DNA of 64,000 nucleotides from the NCBI GenBank assembly GCA_017617525.1, contig JAFZWA010000050.1, positions 62,001 to 126,000 of the forward strand, read 5' to 3'. Below the pieces are notes generated by a model. That model saw nothing but the letters and a program-made list of their open reading frames with translations. It was not told where the DNA came from and ran no database searches. Origin of the DNA: Clostridiales bacterium (GTDB lineage Bacteria > Bacillota > Clostridia > Saccharofermentanales > Saccharofermentanaceae). The translations under genes and the position numbers were made by a program. Shown one piece after another: positions 36,090 through 45,850 of the stretch; the stretch's first letter is position 1; every line of letters starts with the position of its first letter.

Positions 36090-36581
36090 ATGAAGTTTTC
36101 CGGAAAAGTCATCAAATACGGCGATAACGTCGACACCGACGTCATCATCCCGGCAAGATATTTAAATACATCTGTTAAGGAAGAACTCGCGGCGCACTGC
36201 ATGGAGGATCTGGATCCCGATTTCAGTAAGAAGGTCCAGCCCGGTGACATCATCGTGGCCGGCAGTAACTTCGGCTGCGGATCTTCCCGTGAACACGCCC
36301 CGGTCGCGATCAAAGCGAGCGGCATCTCCTGCGTGATCGCACCATCGTTTGCGAGGATCTTTTATCGAAACAGCATCAACACCGGTCTTGCGATCCTCGA
36401 GTGTCCGGAGGCATCCGAAGGCATTTCCGATGGAGATAGAATCGAAGTCGACACCGACAGTGGAGAGATCAAAGATATCACGAGCGGAAAAGTATATAAG
36501 GCAAGTGCTTTTCCCGGATTCATCGAAAAGATCATCAGCAGCGAAGGACTTGTCGGTTACACAAAAACAAAACTTCAGTAA
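36090..36581 (+). CDS. leuD: 3-isopropylmalate dehydratase small subunit
   Basis: Swivel-domain partner of Leu[17 protein letters not shown] near residues 10-25 and [12 protein letters not shown] near 65-76 are the substrate-binding signatures. Length of 163 fits the short small subunits that accompany HacA-type LeuC. It lies 21 bases after leuC with AGAAGGG as ribosome site. Confidence 0.95.
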   Translation: MKFSGKVIKYGDNVDTDVIIPARYLNTSVKEELAAHCMEDLDPDFSKKVQPGDIIVAGSNFGCGSSREHAPVAIKASGISCVIAPSFARIFYRNSINTGLAILECPEASEGISDGDRIEVDTDSGEIKDITSGKVYKASAFPGFIEKIISSEGLVGYTKTKLQ

Positions 36582-36595
36582 GTGAGGTGAAAGAT

Positions 36596-37708
36596 ATGGC
36601 AGTGTTTAGAATCGCGGTCATCCCCGGCGACGGGATCGGACCGGAAGTGACGAAGAGTACCTGTGAAGTGCTTCAAAAAGTTGCAAGTAAAAGTGGAAAC
36701 GAATTCGTCTTCACGGAAGTTTCCGCGGGCGGCATTGCCATCGACACCTACGGGGAACCGCTCCCTGAGGAATCCCTTCGCATCGCGAAAGAAAGCGACG
36801 CTGTGCTTCTGGGCGCGGTCGGCGGACCGAAGTGGGATAACCTCCCCGGAAAGTCCCGCCCGGAGGCCGCTCTTTTAGGTCTTCGAAAAGAACTTGCCCT
36901 GTACGCGAACCTGCGTCTTGCGATCTTGTTTCCGGAACTTAAGAGCGCGAGCCCGTTGCGTCCGGATCTTGTCGAAAACGGCGTTGATATCCTGATCGTT
37001 CGAGAACTGACCGGCGGTATCTATTTCGGAAAACGCGGTCTCGAAAAATCGGACGAGTGCCTCCCGGACGGAACACCGAAGGGCATGGAAGCATTCGATG
37101 TCGAGACCTACAGTGAAGCAGAGATCGAGAGGATCCTGCGTGTCGGATTTACATCTGCGATGCAGAGAAGAAAGCAGCTCACGGTCGTCGATAAAGCAAA
37201 TATCCTCGAGACATCGCGTCTTTGGAGAAAAGTCACGGAGAAGATCGCTCCCGAATATCCGGAAGTATCCGTTGAGTTCATGTATGTCGACAACGCGTCG
37301 ATGCAGCTTCTGCGTCGTCCGGGTTCCATGGACGTCATCGTCACGAGCAACATGTTCGGCGATATCCTTTCGGATGAAGCCGGCATGATCACGGGATCTA
37401 TCGGCATGCTCCCGTCCGCGTCACTCGGAACCCCGGGTACCCCGGGCATGTACGAACCGGTCCACGGCTCCGCGCCGGACATCGCGGGAAAAGGCATCGC
37501 CAATCCTCTGGCGACGATCCTTTCCGCCGCCATGATGCTCCGTTATTCCCTCGGTCTTCCGGAAGAAGGGGAGAAGATCGAAAAGGCCGTAAGGTCCGTC
37601 CTCAGCCAGGGCTTCCGAACGACGGATATCGCGTCTTCTGACGACACCAATGTACTCGGCACAAAAGAGATGACGGAAAAAGTCATCGAAGCATACGAAA
37701 AACTCTGA
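36596..37708 (+). CDS. leuB: 3-isopropylmalate dehydrogenase
   Basis: NAD-dependent oxidative decarboxylase of leucine synthesis. Motifs: [10 protein letters not shown] at the start, [11 protein letters not shown] near residue 132, the metal-binding [19 protein letters not shown] near 247, and [16 protein letters not shown]-like PVHGSAPD near 285. ATG 36596 follows GAGGTGA; a GTG at 36587 falls inside that site. Its 370 residues are normal. End of the leuCDB operon. Confidence 0.96.
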   Translation: MAVFRIAVIPGDGIGPEVTKSTCEVLQKVASKSGNEFVFTEVSAGGIAIDTYGEPLPEESLRIAKESDAVLLGAVGGPKWDNLPGKSRPEAALLGLRKELALYANLRLAILFPELKSASPLRPDLVENGVDILIVRELTGGIYFGKRGLEKSDECLPDGTPKGMEAFDVETYSEAEIERILRVGFTSAMQRRKQLTVVDKANILETSRLWRKVTEKIAPEYPEVSVEFMYVDNASMQLLRRPGSMDVIVTSNMFGDILSDEAGMITGSIGMLPSASLGTPGTPGMYEPVHGSAPDIAGKGIANPLATILSAAMMLRYSLGLPEEGEKIEKAVRSVLSQGFRTTDIASSDDTNVLGTKEMTEKVIEAYEKL

Positions 37709-37786
37709 TTTTGGTTGTTCACGGAATATCCATTTTTACAGGATATACTGGAAAAATAATCAATAGAATTTAGGAGAAGTCCCGTA

Positions 37787-39331
37787 ATGAGCAAAAAGAC
37801 CTTGTTGGCAGTGATCGATCTGGGCTCTTTGTCCCTGAGACTTAAGATATTCGAATTGGGAGATAAGCAGACTCCGAAAGAGATCGAGTCGGTAAGAAAA
37901 TATCTCTCTTCCACATCGCGCGCGTATTCCGAAGGCATCATCCCGCCGCATCTTGCCGGGGAGATCGTCGATGTCCTTTCGGGCTTTGCCGCAAAGATCA
38001 AGGAATATAAGATCAAGGAAGTCATCTGCGTGGCGACCAGTGCTTTTCGCGAGGCGAAAAACAGAGCGATGGTCATCGAGCAGATCCGTGTTCAGACCGG
38101 CATCAAAGTGACGGTCTTAGATAACGCGCAGGAAAGATATTTCCATAACCTCGCCGTTAAGGAGAGCCAGCCGAACTTCGCCAAGCTCGTCTCGGAAGGA
38201 ACAATGGTCCTTGATATCGGCGCGGGCAGCATGCAAGCAACGCTTTACGATAAGTCCGACCTCGTCTTTTCACAGAACACGCGTCTCGGATCGCTTCGCG
38301 TCAGCGAACTTCTTTCCGACCTTGCCAAGCAGACGACGCACTACACCGAGGTCCTCGAGGAATTCATCTCGCAGGATCTGGCAGAGTATCACGCGATCGA
38401 ACCGAAGAACATCAAGTACAAAAACCTCATCGTTTTCGGAAGTGATATGGGCTTTATCAAAGCACTGGCGGGGGAGTCTCCGAGAGAATACTGCTACATC
38501 AAAAGAGACCGTTTTGACGCACTCGTTGATTCGCTTTTGAAAACATCTTCCGAGGCTCTTTCGAGAAAACTCGACATCAAGCCTTCTACCGCGCCGCTAC
38601 TTCTTCCGACCGCGCTCATGGTCAAGAAGATGCTCGACTATATGGGAGTTGACGGCGTACATATGCCGGACGCGTCCCTGACCGAAGGCGTTATGTATGA
38701 CTACGCGTGGTCACATAAGCATCTCGACCTCGTGATCGATCCGCAGCAGGACCTGATCTCGGCGGCGCGTCATGTGGCGAAGAGATATAAATCCGAAAAG
38801 AAGCACATCACGTTCGTCGAGGGTGCGGCGATCGCGATCTTCGACGCGACCAAAAAACTTCACGGCATGCACGATCGTGAAAGAACGCTCCTTCGTGTTG
38901 CAGCTCTTCTTCACGAACTCGGAAAGTTCATCAACATCGCCAATCCGAATCCTTCGACCTACAGCATCATCGATAGGACGGAGCTGATCGGTATGTCCGA
39001 TGAGGAAAGAAAGATCGTCGCCATGGTCGGACGATTCTACACGGACCCGAACTTCTATCAGGACGCTCTTTACGGCGAGATCCCGACGGAAGATCAGGTA
39101 CTTGTATCGAAACTCACCGCGATACTTCGCCTTGCGGATGCCTTGGACGGATCTCACCGACAGAAGCTTCGCGACATCTCCGTTTCGATGACGCCCGAGG
39201 GCATGATCATCAGCGGTGACACCATGTACGACATGACGTACGATAAGTGGTTCTTCGAAAGCCACACCGACCTATTCGAACAGTTCTTCTCAGTGAAAGC
39301 ATTCTTGCGTGTCCGGAGGCAGATCAGATGA
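37787..39331 (+). CDS. Exopolyphosphatase/GppA family protein with C-terminal HD domain
   Basis: Acts on polyphosphate or on pppGpp in the cytoplasm. The N-terminal actin-like fold shows LAVIDLGSLSLRL near residues 6-18 and VLDIGAGSMQATLY near 143; the C-terminal part from about residue 325 contains LLRVAALLHELGKF, an HD-type helical domain as in long-form Ppx/GppA. AGGAGAAG precedes the ATG. Its stop overlaps the ppk1 start (ATGA), so polyphosphate making and breaking are translationally coupled. Which of the two substrates it prefers cannot be told. Confidence 0.9.
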   Translation: MSKKTLLAVIDLGSLSLRLKIFELGDKQTPKEIESVRKYLSSTSRAYSEGIIPPHLAGEIVDVLSGFAAKIKEYKIKEVICVATSAFREAKNRAMVIEQIRVQTGIKVTVLDNAQERYFHNLAVKESQPNFAKLVSEGTMVLDIGAGSMQATLYDKSDLVFSQNTRLGSLRVSELLSDLAKQTTHYTEVLEEFISQDLAEYHAIEPKNIKYKNLIVFGSDMGFIKALAGESPREYCYIKRDRFDALVDSLLKTSSEALSRKLDIKPSTAPLLLPTALMVKKMLDYMGVDGVHMPDASLTEGVMYDYAWSHKHLDLVIDPQQDLISAARHVAKRYKSEKKHITFVEGAAIAIFDATKKLHGMHDRERTLLRVAALLHELGKFINIANPNPSTYSIIDRTELIGMSDEERKIVAMVGRFYTDPNFYQDALYGEIPTEDQVLVSKLTAILRLADALDGSHRQKLRDISVSMTPEGMIISGDTMYDMTYDKWFFESHTDLFEQFFSVKAFLRVRRQIR

Positions 39332-41496
39332 GTACAAAGAAAGAAAAGAAAGAAAAAAAGCTCCAGGGAGTATCCACGGAGGTCGCGCATTCCGCGATGG
39401 ACAATGCCGATATCGAAGCTGATTCGAACCGCTACTTCAACCGTGAGTTAAGCTGGCTGGAATTCAATAACCGTATCCTTTTCGAGTCGAGAGACACGAA
39501 GAATCCGCTTCTGGAAAGGTTGAAATTCCTTTCGATCACCGCGTCGAACATGGACGAGTTCTATATCGTCCGTGTCGCTTCGCTTCGTGACCTTTTGAGC
39601 GTCAAATACGACGAGCTCGACATCTCCGGAAGAACGGTCAAGCAGCAGCTTTCCGAGATCGACGAGAAGGCGAGAGGCGCGATGGCCCTGATGTATTCGA
39701 CCTATACCAGATCTCTGGTCCCGTCTCTTAAGAACCATAACATCTTCATCAGCGACTACCAGGATCTCGACGACCGCGCCAAGGAAGTCTGCGACGATTA
39801 CTTCAGATCGACGCTGTATCCGATCCTGACACCGATGGCTGTCGACAGCTCCCGTCCGTTTCCCTTGATCTATAACCGCCAGCTGAACCTGTGCGTCCTG
39901 ATCGACGAGTCCGAAGAAGACAAGCAGGCGAGGATCTTAAAGCAGGAAAAGAAGGGCAAGGTCATCGATCCCGCATACCGCTTTGCCACGATCCAGGTCC
40001 CGACGGTCGTTCCGAGACTTTTCGAAATGCACCTTTCGCAGGGCATTTGTTTCGTACCGATCGAAAAGATCATCCAGGCGAACCTTTCTTCGCTGTTCTC
40101 CGGATCGACGGTTCTGGCATCCGGTTTTTATCGTGTCATGAGAAACGCCGATCTTGATATCGACGAAGATGAGGCAGAAGATCTTCTCAAGGAGATCGAG
40201 GAGCAGGTCAGAAAGCGCCGCTTCGGAGAGATCATCCGCATGGAAGTCAACGAAGAACTCGACCCGAGACTTTTAAAGCTTCTGACAACATCTCTTAAGA
40301 TCTCGAAGAAGGATGTATTCTCTGTTTCAGGTCCTATTGACCTTACATTCCTTATGAAAGTATACGGCAAAGTCTGCGACGATTTTCCGGAACTCTGTTA
40401 CCATTCCTTCCGTCCGGCAAAGCCGAAGATGTTCCCGGAAGGCATGAACATCTTCGACGCGATCCGCCAGAAGGACCGCCTGGTACATCACCCGTACGAG
40501 TCCTTTGATCCGGTCGTTGAATTCGTCCGTCAGGCCGCCGAGGATCCGAAGGTCCTCGCGATCAAGCAGACACTTTATCGAGTAAGTAGCAGTTCTCCGA
40601 TCATCAAGTCTCTGGCCGAAGCCGCGCAGAACGGAAAGCAGGTCATGGTACTTGTTGAACTCAAAGCGAGATTCGACGAAGAGAACAACATCAACTGGGC
40701 GAAGATGCTTGAAAAAGCCGGCTGCCATGTTATCTATGGTCTTGTGGGATTAAAGACCCATAGTAAGATCACGCTCGTCGTAAGAGATGAAGAAGACGGT
40801 ATTAGAAGATACCTGCATCTGGCGACAGGTAACTATAACGACATCACGGCAAAGATCTATACCGACATCGGTCTTTTCACCGCGTCGGAAACATTCGGTG
40901 TCGATGCTTCTGAATTCTTTAATACACTTTCCGGCTTCAGTGAACCGCCGGAGTGGAGAAGACTGATTCCGGCGCCGACGAAGATGAAGAACTATTTCCT
41001 CGAAAAGATCTCGCAGGAGACAAAGAACGCGAAGAAGGGCAAGCAGACAAGGATCATCGCGAAGATGAATTCTCTTGTCGACGCGTCGATCATTGACGCG
41101 CTCTACGAAGCATCCTGCGCGGGCGTAAAGATCGATCTGATCGTCCGTGGTATCTGCTGTCTGCGTCCTGGGGTACCGGGTCTTTCTGAGAATATCACCG
41201 TACGTTCGATCACGGGACGTTTCCTTGAGCACTCCCGTATATATTATTTCTATAATGAAGGACAGGAAGATATTTACCTGTCGTCTGCCGACTGGATGCC
41301 GAGAAATCTGATCCGTCGTGTCGAGCTTCTTTTCCCTGTGGAAGATCCGGACTGCAAGGCCCGTGTCATGGAAGTCCTGAACGTTGAATTAGAGGATACG
41401 GTAAGAAGTCATTTCCTCGATTCGGACGGCAGTTATCACAAACTTGATCTCCGTGGAAAGAAGAAGGTCGACAGCCAGGAAGAACTTCAGATCTGA
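39328..41496 (+). CDS. ppk1: Polyphosphate kinase 1
   Basis: Reversibly polymerises ATP gamma-phosphate into polyphosphate. N domain starts FNRELSWLEFNNRIL near residue 36; the catalytic C domains contain RRYLHLATGNYND with the phosphorylated His near residue 495, and IYLSSADWMPRNL near 650. ATG 39328 is eight bases after GGAGG (39314-39318); the frame reaches further upstream inside the Ppx gene. Its 722 residues are standard. Confidence 0.96.
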   Translation: MSTKKEKKEKKLQGVSTEVAHSAMDNADIEADSNRYFNRELSWLEFNNRILFESRDTKNPLLERLKFLSITASNMDEFYIVRVASLRDLLSVKYDELDISGRTVKQQLSEIDEKARGAMALMYSTYTRSLVPSLKNHNIFISDYQDLDDRAKEVCDDYFRSTLYPILTPMAVDSSRPFPLIYNRQLNLCVLIDESEEDKQARILKQEKKGKVIDPAYRFATIQVPTVVPRLFEMHLSQGICFVPIEKIIQANLSSLFSGSTVLASGFYRVMRNADLDIDEDEAEDLLKEIEEQVRKRRFGEIIRMEVNEELDPRLLKLLTTSLKISKKDVFSVSGPIDLTFLMKVYGKVCDDFPELCYHSFRPAKPKMFPEGMNIFDAIRQKDRLVHHPYESFDPVVEFVRQAAEDPKVLAIKQTLYRVSSSSPIIKSLAEAAQNGKQVMVLVELKARFDEENNINWAKMLEKAGCHVIYGLVGLKTHSKITLVVRDEEDGIRRYLHLATGNYNDITAKIYTDIGLFTASETFGVDASEFFNTLSGFSEPPEWRRLIPAPTKMKNYFLEKISQETKNAKKGKQTRIIAKMNSLVDASIIDALYEASCAGVKIDLIVRGICCLRPGVPGLSENITVRSITGRFLEHSRIYYFYNEGQEDIYLSSADWMPRNLIRRVELLFPVEDPDCKARVMEVLNVELEDTVRSHFLDSDGSYHKLDLRGKKKVDSQEELQI

Positions 41497-41561
41497 TCAG
41501 AGCAAAACGTTTTTTTATCAACTTCACTTGATATTCGGTTGTGATAAAGGAACAAAAACCG

Positions 41562-41574
41562 CGAAAAATTTTCG
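41562..41574. promoter_or_regulatory. Palindrome CGAAAA-A-TTTTCG upstream of the sugar transporter promoter
   Basis: Perfect 6+1+6 inverted repeat ending eight bases before the -35 hexamer. Candidate site for an activator or repressor of the sugar transporter; the A/T run could also act as an UP-like element. Confidence 0.35.
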
Positions 41575-41582
41575 ATTTTGTT

Positions 41583-41611
41583 GTGACAGATGTTCGATGT
41601 TGTGCTAATCT
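41583..41611 (+). promoter_or_regulatory. Promoter of the sugar ABC transporter operon
   Basis: GTGACA (41583-41588), 17 bases, TAATCT (41606-41611) with TG at 41603-41604 as an extended -10. Confidence 0.55.
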
Positions 41612-41658
41612 GTATATGCGATTAAATTGCGAAAGCAAATTTACGGAGGTAGAAAAAA

Positions 41659-42723
41659 ATGAGAAAGAAGTTTTTGAGTGTACTTCTGGCAGGCGCTATG
41701 CTGTTCTCTGTAGCAGTAGGTTGTTCTTCTAAGAAGTCAGGCGGCAAGAAGATCGGCGTATCCATGCCGACAAAGTCCCTTCAGAGATGGAACCAGGATG
41801 GTGACAACATGAAGAAAGAGCTGGAGGCTGCTGGTTTTGAAGTAGATCTTCAGTATGCAAACGATGACATTTCCGTACAGGTAAACCAGATCGAATCTAT
41901 GATCAACGGTGGATGTAAGGTTCTCGTTATCGCAGCTATCAATGGTGACTCTCTCGGTACTGTACTTGCCACAGCAAAAGAGAAGGATATCCCGGTTATC
42001 GCTTATGACCGTCTTATCATGAACTCTGATGCAGTTTCTTACTACGCAACATTCGACAACTACAAAGTTGGTACGATCCAGGGCGAATATATCCGCGATC
42101 AGCTGGATCTCGACAATGCTGCAGGCCCGTTCAACATCGAGCTCTTTACAGGAGACCCGGCAGATAACAATGCTAACTTCTTCTTCAGCGGTGCTATGGA
42201 TGTTCTGAATCCTTACATCGACGCTGGTAAGCTCAAAGTTGTGTCCGGTCAGAAAGACTTCGAACAGGTTGCTACAGCAGGCTGGAAGACAGAGAACGCT
42301 CAGAACAGAATGGACGCTATCATCGCAGCTAACTACGCTGATGGCACACAGCTCGACGCTGTTATGTGCTCCAACGACTCCACAGCTCTTGGTGTTGCTA
42401 ACTCTCTCGAAGCTAACTACACAGGTAAGTACCCGATCATCACAGGTCAGGACTGTGACGTAGTTAACACAAAGAACATGATCAACGGCAAGCAGTCCAT
42501 GTCCGTATTCAAGGATACACGTGACCTGGCTAAGCAGGTTGTTGAGATGGTTAAGGCTATCATGGACGGTAAGGAAGTACCGGTAAATGATGAGAAAACA
42601 TACGACAACGGCGTTAAGGTTGTTCCGTCTTTCCTCTGCACACCTGTATTTGCAGATGCTAACAACTATAAGACGATCCTTATCGATTCCGGTTACTACA
42701 CAGAGGCTGAACTGGCTTCCTGA
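41659..42723 (+). CDS. Sugar ABC transporter substrate-binding lipoprotein (ChvE-like)
   Basis: Periplasmic-binding-protein family 1 receptor for a monosaccharide. Signal peptide and lipobox VAVGC give the lipidated Cys22. The mature part begins KKIGVSMPTKSLQRWNQDGDNMK and has the YDRLI and DAVMCSNDSTALG hinge segments of the multiple monosaccharide ChvE/GguA/GguB (MmsAB) group. At 354 residues it is typical. A strong GGAGG precedes the ATG, and the codons are those of highly expressed genes. The sugar could be glucose, galactose, arabinose or xylose. Confidence 0.92.
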   Translation: MRKKFLSVLLAGAMLFSVAVGCSSKKSGGKKIGVSMPTKSLQRWNQDGDNMKKELEAAGFEVDLQYANDDISVQVNQIESMINGGCKVLVIAAINGDSLGTVLATAKEKDIPVIAYDRLIMNSDAVSYYATFDNYKVGTIQGEYIRDQLDLDNAAGPFNIELFTGDPADNNANFFFSGAMDVLNPYIDAGKLKVVSGQKDFEQVATAGWKTENAQNRMDAIIAANYADGTQLDAVMCSNDSTALGVANSLEANYTGKYPIITGQDCDVVNTKNMINGKQSMSVFKDTRDLAKQVVEMVKAIMDGKEVPVNDEKTYDNGVKVVPSFLCTPVFADANNYKTILIDSGYYTEAELAS

Positions 42724-42760
42724 TCCGGTTAAATCGATCGAACTAAACTAGTGTGAAAGA

Positions 42761-42794
42761 GTCCCCTTTCATCTTGGCAAGGGATGGAAGGGGA
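42761..42794 (+). terminator. Intercistronic hairpin between binding protein and ATPase genes
   Basis: GTCCCCTTTCATC pairs with GGATGGAAGGGGAC (one mismatch region) around TTGGCAAG. It lacks a T tract, so it is more likely a stabiliser or processing hairpin that keeps the binding-protein mRNA abundant than a full terminator. Confidence 0.55.
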
Positions 42795-42842
42795 CAATTC
42801 ATGCAAGTCTGTTGATTATCTTAAAGTGAAGGAGGAATGACA

Positions 42843-44423
42843 TTGGCAGACTATTTGCTGGAAATGAAAAACATCACGAAGACATTTCCGGGTGTAAAAG
42901 CACTTGACAATGTTAATCTTCAGGTAGAACCAGGAGAGATACATGCCATCGTCGGGGAGAACGGCGCCGGAAAATCTACTCTGATGAAAGTTCTCAGTGG
43001 TATCCATCCACATGGATCGTATGAGGGTGAGATCCTTTACAATGGAGAAGAGTGCCACTTTTTCGGAACAAAAGACAGTGAAAAAAAAGGTATCGTAATC
43101 ATTCACCAGGAGCTCGCACTGGTCCCGTATCTGACGATCGGTGAGAATATGTTCCTCGGAAATGAGCGTGGTACAAGCTATCATATCAATTGGAATGAAA
43201 CGTTTGCGAAGAGTAACGAGTTCCTTCGTGTCGTCGGACTCTCGGAATCTTCCCGTACGTTGATCAAAGATATCGGCGTCGGCAAGCAGCAGCTTGTTGA
43301 GATCGCCAAAGCACTCGCGAAGAACGCGAAACTCTTGATCCTTGATGAACCGACATCTTCTTTGAACGAAACAGAATCCAAACATCTTTTGGATCTCATG
43401 CTTAAGTTTAAAGAACAGGGATTGACGTCGATCATCATCTCGCACAAACTGAACGAAGTCTCTTATGTCGCAGACAAGATCACGGTCATCCGTGACGGTA
43501 TGACGATCGAAACACTGACCAAGGGAGAAGATGACTGTTCAGAAGCGAGGATCATCAAAGGCATGGTCGGCCGTGAGCTTTCCGATCGTTTCCCGAAACG
43601 TGAAAGCCATATCGGTGACGTATGCTTCGAGGTGAATAACTGGACAGCTTATCATCCGGTCTATTCCGAAAGAAAGATCGTTGATGATGTCAGCTTCAAT
43701 CTCAAAAAGGGTGAGGTGCTCGGTATCTCCGGCCTTATGGGTGCAGGTAGAACAGAGCTCGCCATGAGTATTTTCGGAAAGTCGTATGGAGACAATATCT
43801 CCGGAACGATCATCAAAGACGGAAAAGAGATTACTCTGAATTCGGTTAAAGACGCTATCAAAAACAGGATCGCGTATGTTACCGAAGACAGAAAGGGTAA
43901 TGGTCTTATCTTGAGCAATCCGATCAAGACTAACACGACACTTGCAAACCTTCAGGCAGTCAGCAACAACGGTGTTATTGACCGCGATAAGGAGTATAAG
44001 GTAGCTGTTGAGTATAAGAACAAGCTCAAGACAAAAACGCCGTCCGTTGAACAGTTAGTAGGTAACTTAAGTGGTGGTAACCAACAGAAAGTCCTGCTGT
44101 CCAAATGGATGTTCGCAAGCCCGGATATTCTGATCCTCGACGAGCCTACAAGAGGTATCGACGTAGGCGCGAAGTACGAGATCTACTGCATTATCAATCA
44201 GCTGGTAAGCGAAGGAAAATCCGTTATCATGATCTCCTCTGAAATGCCTGAACTTCTCGGCATGTGCGACCGCATCTATGTCATGAGTGAAGGTAAGTTC
44301 GTTGGTGAACTCGACGGTAAGGAAGCAACTCAGGAGAGGATCATGTCCATGATCATCAACTCCGATGATGCTTCCCATCTGACACGGGATGAAGATCCCG
44401 CTCTTGAAGAAACAGCCATGTAA
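42843..44423 (+). CDS. Sugar ABC transporter ATPase, two ABC domains (MmsA/GguA type)
   Basis: Energises import of the sugar bound by the preceding lipoprotein. Two fused ABC modules: module 1 has GENGAGKST near residue 38, a degenerate signature and [13 protein letters not shown]; module 2 has a degenerate P-loop GLMGAGRTE near 300, LSGGNQQKV near 410 and [16 protein letters not shown] 42843 is taken as start, seven bases after GGAGG, because the ATG at 42837 is one base from that site; it then begins [13 protein letters not shown] as in the family. 526 residues. Confidence 0.93.
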   Translation: MADYLLEMKNITKTFPGVKALDNVNLQVEPGEIHAIVGENGAGKSTLMKVLSGIHPHGSYEGEILYNGEECHFFGTKDSEKKGIVIIHQELALVPYLTIGENMFLGNERGTSYHINWNETFAKSNEFLRVVGLSESSRTLIKDIGVGKQQLVEIAKALAKNAKLLILDEPTSSLNETESKHLLDLMLKFKEQGLTSIIISHKLNEVSYVADKITVIRDGMTIETLTKGEDDCSEARIIKGMVGRELSDRFPKRESHIGDVCFEVNNWTAYHPVYSERKIVDDVSFNLKKGEVLGISGLMGAGRTELAMSIFGKSYGDNISGTIIKDGKEITLNSVKDAIKNRIAYVTEDRKGNGLILSNPIKTNTTLANLQAVSNNGVIDRDKEYKVAVEYKNKLKTKTPSVEQLVGNLSGGNQQKVLLSKWMFASPDILILDEPTRGIDVGAKYEIYCIINQLVSEGKSVIMISSEMPELLGMCDRIYVMSEGKFVGELDGKEATQERIMSMIINSDDASHLTRDEDPALEETAM

Positions 44424-44438
44424 GGAGGGAGTGAGATA

Positions 44439-45665
44439 ATGAATTCTTCAAGCAAAACTAAAGTATTAGAATTTGTAAGAAAATACACGATGGTCATCGC
44501 TTTGGTCCTTGTCACTGTTTTCTTCACGGTAAATACAGACGGAACGATGCTCCTGCCGAGTAACGTAAACAACGTTATCGCTCAGAACGCATACGTATTC
44601 GTTCTTGCAACAGGTATGCTCCTTTGCATCCTGACAGGTGGTAACATCGACCTCAGCGTCGGTTCTGTTGTCTGCTTCGTTGGTGCGATCGGTGCGGTAT
44701 TTATGGTCAACAACGGAATGAACCCGGTCCTCGCTGTTATCCTTATGTTCATCATCGGTACGGCGATCGGTGCATGGCAGGCTTTCTGGATCGCTTATGT
44801 TCGTATCCCGCCTTTCATCGTAACCCTTTCGGGTATGTTGATCTTCCGTGGTCTTTCCCTTGCGGTTCTTAAGAATGGTAAGACGATCTCCATCGCTAAC
44901 TGCACATCTTTTGTAAAGGTATTCGGCGGTGGTTCTGAGTGCTATGTACCGGACTTCATCGGTAAGATGTTCAAGGTCGGATCTGACTTCGAGCTCAACG
45001 TAACATGTCTCGTCTTTACGGCGATCGCCATCGCGATCTACGTTCTTTTCACAGTCTCTAACAGAGCGAAGAGAGTTAAGAAGGAATACGAAGTTGAGAA
45101 GTTTGTTCCGTGGCTCGTCAAGATGATCATCATCTCGGTCGTTGTCGGCGCATTCGGATTCAGACTTTCCCAGCACAAGGGTATCCCGAACGTTCTCCTG
45201 ATCGTCATCGCGATCATCCTCTTCTACTCCTACATCACGGCAAATACGACAGTCGGTCGTTATTTCTACGCTGTAGGTGGTAACGAGAAGGCAACTAAGC
45301 TTTCCGGTATCAATACCAACAAGGTATACTTCCTGGCTTACACGAACATGGGTCTCCTGGCAGCTCTTGCCGGTATGATCACCATCGCTCGTCTCATGAC
45401 AGCTACCGCTCAGAGTGGTCAGAGCTACGAGATGGACGCTATCGCATCCTGCTTCATCGGTGGTGCTTCCGCATACGGCGGAATCGGTACTGTTCCTGGC
45501 GTTATCATCGGTGCTACGCTGATGGGTGTTATCAACCTCGGCATGAACACCATGAGTGTTGCTCAGGAAATGCAGCAGGTAGTTAAAGGTCTCGTATTGC
45601 TCGGAGCTGTTATCTTCGACGTTGTAAGTAAGCGTGGCGGTAAGTGGATCGCAAAGAACACCTGA
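44439..45665 (+). CDS. Sugar ABC transporter permease (MmsB/GguB type)
   Basis: Integral membrane subunit with about ten hydrophobic helices. Family segments include GGNIDLSVGSVVCFVG near residue 66, IPPFIVTLSGMLIFRGL near 122 and the C-terminal IASCFIGGASAYGGIGTVPGVIIG near 335. Length of 408 fits the multiple monosaccharide permeases. AAGGAGG is seen 15 bases after the ATPase stop; the operon ends at a terminator. Confidence 0.93.
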   Translation: MNSSSKTKVLEFVRKYTMVIALVLVTVFFTVNTDGTMLLPSNVNNVIAQNAYVFVLATGMLLCILTGGNIDLSVGSVVCFVGAIGAVFMVNNGMNPVLAVILMFIIGTAIGAWQAFWIAYVRIPPFIVTLSGMLIFRGLSLAVLKNGKTISIANCTSFVKVFGGGSECYVPDFIGKMFKVGSDFELNVTCLVFTAIAIAIYVLFTVSNRAKRVKKEYEVEKFVPWLVKMIIISVVVGAFGFRLSQHKGIPNVLLIVIAIILFYSYITANTTVGRYFYAVGGNEKATKLSGINTNKVYFLAYTNMGLLAALAGMITIARLMTATAQSGQSYEMDAIASCFIGGASAYGGIGTVPGVIIGATLMGVINLGMNTMSVAQEMQQVVKGLVLLGAVIFDVVSKRGGKWIAKNT

Positions 45666-45708
45666 TCTTAGTGATCCGGTAAAGCGATCTTTTACAAAAA
45701 ACAAACAG

Positions 45709-45744
45709 AAGGAGCTGTCTTTTGAAAAGAAGACGGCTCCTTTT
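45709..45744 (+). terminator. Terminator after the sugar transporter operon
   Basis: AAGGAGCTGTCTT pairs with AAGACGGCTCCTT (one G-T pair), loop TTGAAAAG, then TTTTC. Confidence 0.85.
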
Positions 45745-45770
45745 CTGTTACTTCGATTTAGCTGCCCTCG

Positions 45771-45800
45771 TTGCAGAAGAAGTCGAAAAAATGGTAAAAT
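45771..45800 (+). promoter_or_regulatory. Promoter of the galactofuranose gene cluster
   Basis: TTGCAG (45771-45776), 18 bases, TAAAAT (45795-45800) preceded by TGG, an extended -10. Confidence 0.55.
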
Positions 45801-45850
45801 ATGCGGAAGTGGCCGAATCGGTCATCAAGATGGAAAAAGGAGCTTCTGAC

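Noticed and set aside
45722-45850. 43-codon extension of the first GT2 gene
   Set aside because: It begins inside a terminator and passes through the promoter; the conserved GT2 start and AAAAGGAG point to ATG 45851.
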